From NCBI GenBank assembly GCA_008360975.2, contig CM039211.1, positions 1,540,250-1,604,249 on the forward strand: a stretch of DNA of 64,000 bases. Reading direction: 5' to 3'. A program made the translations under genes and the position numbers. Position 1 is the first letter of the stretch, and the number at the start of each line of letters is the position of its first letter. The stretch is from Lichenostomus cassidix (taxonomy: Eukaryota > Chordata > Aves > Passeriformes > Meliphagidae). The notes below the pieces were generated by a model. It did not search any database. It was not told the DNA's origin and saw nothing but the letters and a program-made list of their open reading frames with translations. Shown here one piece after another: positions 62,775 to 64,000 of the stretch.

Positions 62775-63536
62775 GAAGTTTGTTTTCAGTAATAGTAGTA
62801 GTAGGAAAAAACCAAAAAACCCTAGACCAAAAAAAGCAGAAAACCGCCCAAAAACATGAAAAGAAAAAAAATTAGAATAGGAATAATAATAATAAGGCAG
62901 TGGAAGATGAAGGAGTACTAGTACTAAAAACCACTAAGAATAAGAACAAGAGAGAGAATAAGAATAGGAATAGGAAGAAAAATAAGAAAAGGAATAGTAA
63001 TAAGAAAAGAAAAACAATAGCAATAAGAAAAGAATAAGAATAAAAATGTGAATAAGAAAAGATTAGGAATAGAAAGAAGAAGAAGACTAAGACTAAGACG
63101 AGGACTGAGAAGCATAGGGTAATATAGAAGAAGGAATTGTAGCACTAGTAAACAATAACGATTAGAAGAAATAGCTGAAAAAGAATTTTAAGAAGATAAC
63201 AAAGAAGAAGGAATAGTGTAGTAAAGAAAAACAACCAGAAAACCCACAACAAAAAAAGCAGAAACCCCCCAAAAAACCACAAAGAGAATAAGAATAGAAA
63301 TAATCCCAGGAAGAAGGAGAGAAAGAAGTATGACTAAAAAAGAATGGACAAAAGATTAAGAGTCAAAAAAAAGAATAAGAAAATGAAAAAGCATGAAAAA
63401 GTGTATGAAAAAGAGTAAAGAAAAGAATAAGAAAAGAATCAAAATAAGAAAAGAAACAAGAAAAAGAAGAAAAAAAGTTGAAGAAGGAGAAGAAAAAGAA
63501 GAAAGAAGAAGAAGAAGAAGTAAAAGTGGAAGGAAA
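62775..63536. repeat. A-rich linker (GAA/GAATAA) of cassette B
   Basis: Reverse-complement counterpart of 37,463-38,200: A-rich with GAATAA/AAGAAT repeats ending in a GAA run near 63,500-63,522. Two similar modules with 'aaaaaaagcagaaa' followed by C-runs lie at about 62,815-62,860 and 63,240-63,285. Confidence 0.8.
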
Positions 63537-63640
63537 AGCCCTGATGGAGAGCATCAAAGAGATGCTGTTGCCATGCATGGAGTGGTGAACTTTTTGACTT
63601 CATCTGTCTCTGTCACTCTCCTTCTCTCCTCCCACATTTT
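63537..63640 (+). repeat. Unique anchor segment shared by both cassettes (copy B)
   Basis: Reverse-complement match to 37,360-37,462, including the 'agagcatcaaagagatgctg' and 'catctgtctctgtcactctc' landmarks. Confidence 0.8.
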
Positions 63641-63687
63641 TCTTTCCTGCCTTCCTGTCTGCCATCCTTCCTTCGTACCTTCCTTCT

Positions 63688-63758
<71 letters not shown>

Positions 63759-63777
63759 CTTTCTTTCTTTTTCTTTT

Positions 63778-63829
<52 letters not shown>

Positions 63830-63837
63830 TTTCTTTT

Positions 63838-63894
<57 letters not shown>

Positions 63895-64000
63895 TTCTCT
63901 CTTTCTCTCTTTCTCTCTTTCTCTCTCTCTCTCTTTCCTTCTCTCTTTCCTTATCTCTCTCTCCTTATCTCTTTATCTCCTTCTCTCCTCTCCTTCCCTC
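63641..64000. repeat. Pyrimidine microsatellite at window end
   Basis: TTCC-like, then TTTC tetramers (about 63,700-63,870), then CT/CTTT repeats to the end of the window. This is the position-matched counterpart of the purine tract of cassette A. A repeat like 35,130-35,653 would be expected beyond the window if cassette B is complete at its 3' side. Confidence 0.9.

Noticed and set aside
63700..64000. CRISPR-like array
   Set aside because: Simple TTTC/CT microsatellite with no spacers, in a eukaryotic genome.

Overview
The window looks like nuclear DNA of a bird. It carries several degraded CR1 LINE fragments of the avian/sauropsid type, including 3' ends with the 'ggtcccttccaaccc' signature, in AT-rich, gene-poor sequence. 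It also holds T/G- and A/C-mosaic simple repeats and one assembly gap of exactly 500 N. A passerine is my guess, not something the sequence proves. No bacterial, organellar or exogenous viral genes are visible. I recognise no exon of a known single-copy host gene.

Layout: 1-35.1 kb is intergenic or intronic sequence with an A/C-rich low-complexity block (about 1.43-2.15 kb), an old 1.1 kb CR1 fragment (about 14.85-15.95 kb) and a younger CR1 3' end (about 32.85-33.10 kb). From 35.13 to about 41 kb lies a compact composite unit. On the minus strand it reads: a 536-bp repeat copy (40,731-40,196), a GC-rich leader, an open frame for an unfamiliar Glu/Ser-rich protein of about 415 residues (40,004-38,757), a conserved GC-rich tail, an (AAG/AAT)-rich linker, a 100-bp anchor, a 1.7-kb pure pyrimidine tract (purine on +), and a second copy of the 5' repeat (35,653-35,130). 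The gap at 41,001-41,500 lies in the same kind of GA tract. From 41.5 to 60.9 kb is ordinary sequence with three more CR1 pieces. From about 60,950 to the window end lies a second copy of the cassette on the plus strand: ORF, tail, linker, anchor, CT tract. It is therefore inverted relative to the first copy and about 21 kb away.

The inverted pair is the main discovery. The two proteins align without gaps and differ at about 16 residues by my count. All differences lie in the first ~250 residues; the last ~165 are identical. The protein has degenerate S-x-W-E-E/D-x3-Q-E-L-S repeats, a Pro-rich linker and a basic, amphipathic Arg/Leu C-terminus with a C-P-C motif. Copy A is bracketed by ~530-bp direct repeats that end in 5'-CA on the ORF strand. 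This suggests an LTR-like, non-autonomous element carrying a non-retroviral gene, or a unit of a multicopy gene array. No reverse transcriptase, gag, primer-binding site or target-site duplication could be found, so the mobile-element reading is inference.

Most long open frames elsewhere are artefacts: the 346-427 residue frames at 35.6-37.4 kb are stop-free only because the strand is almost all purine.
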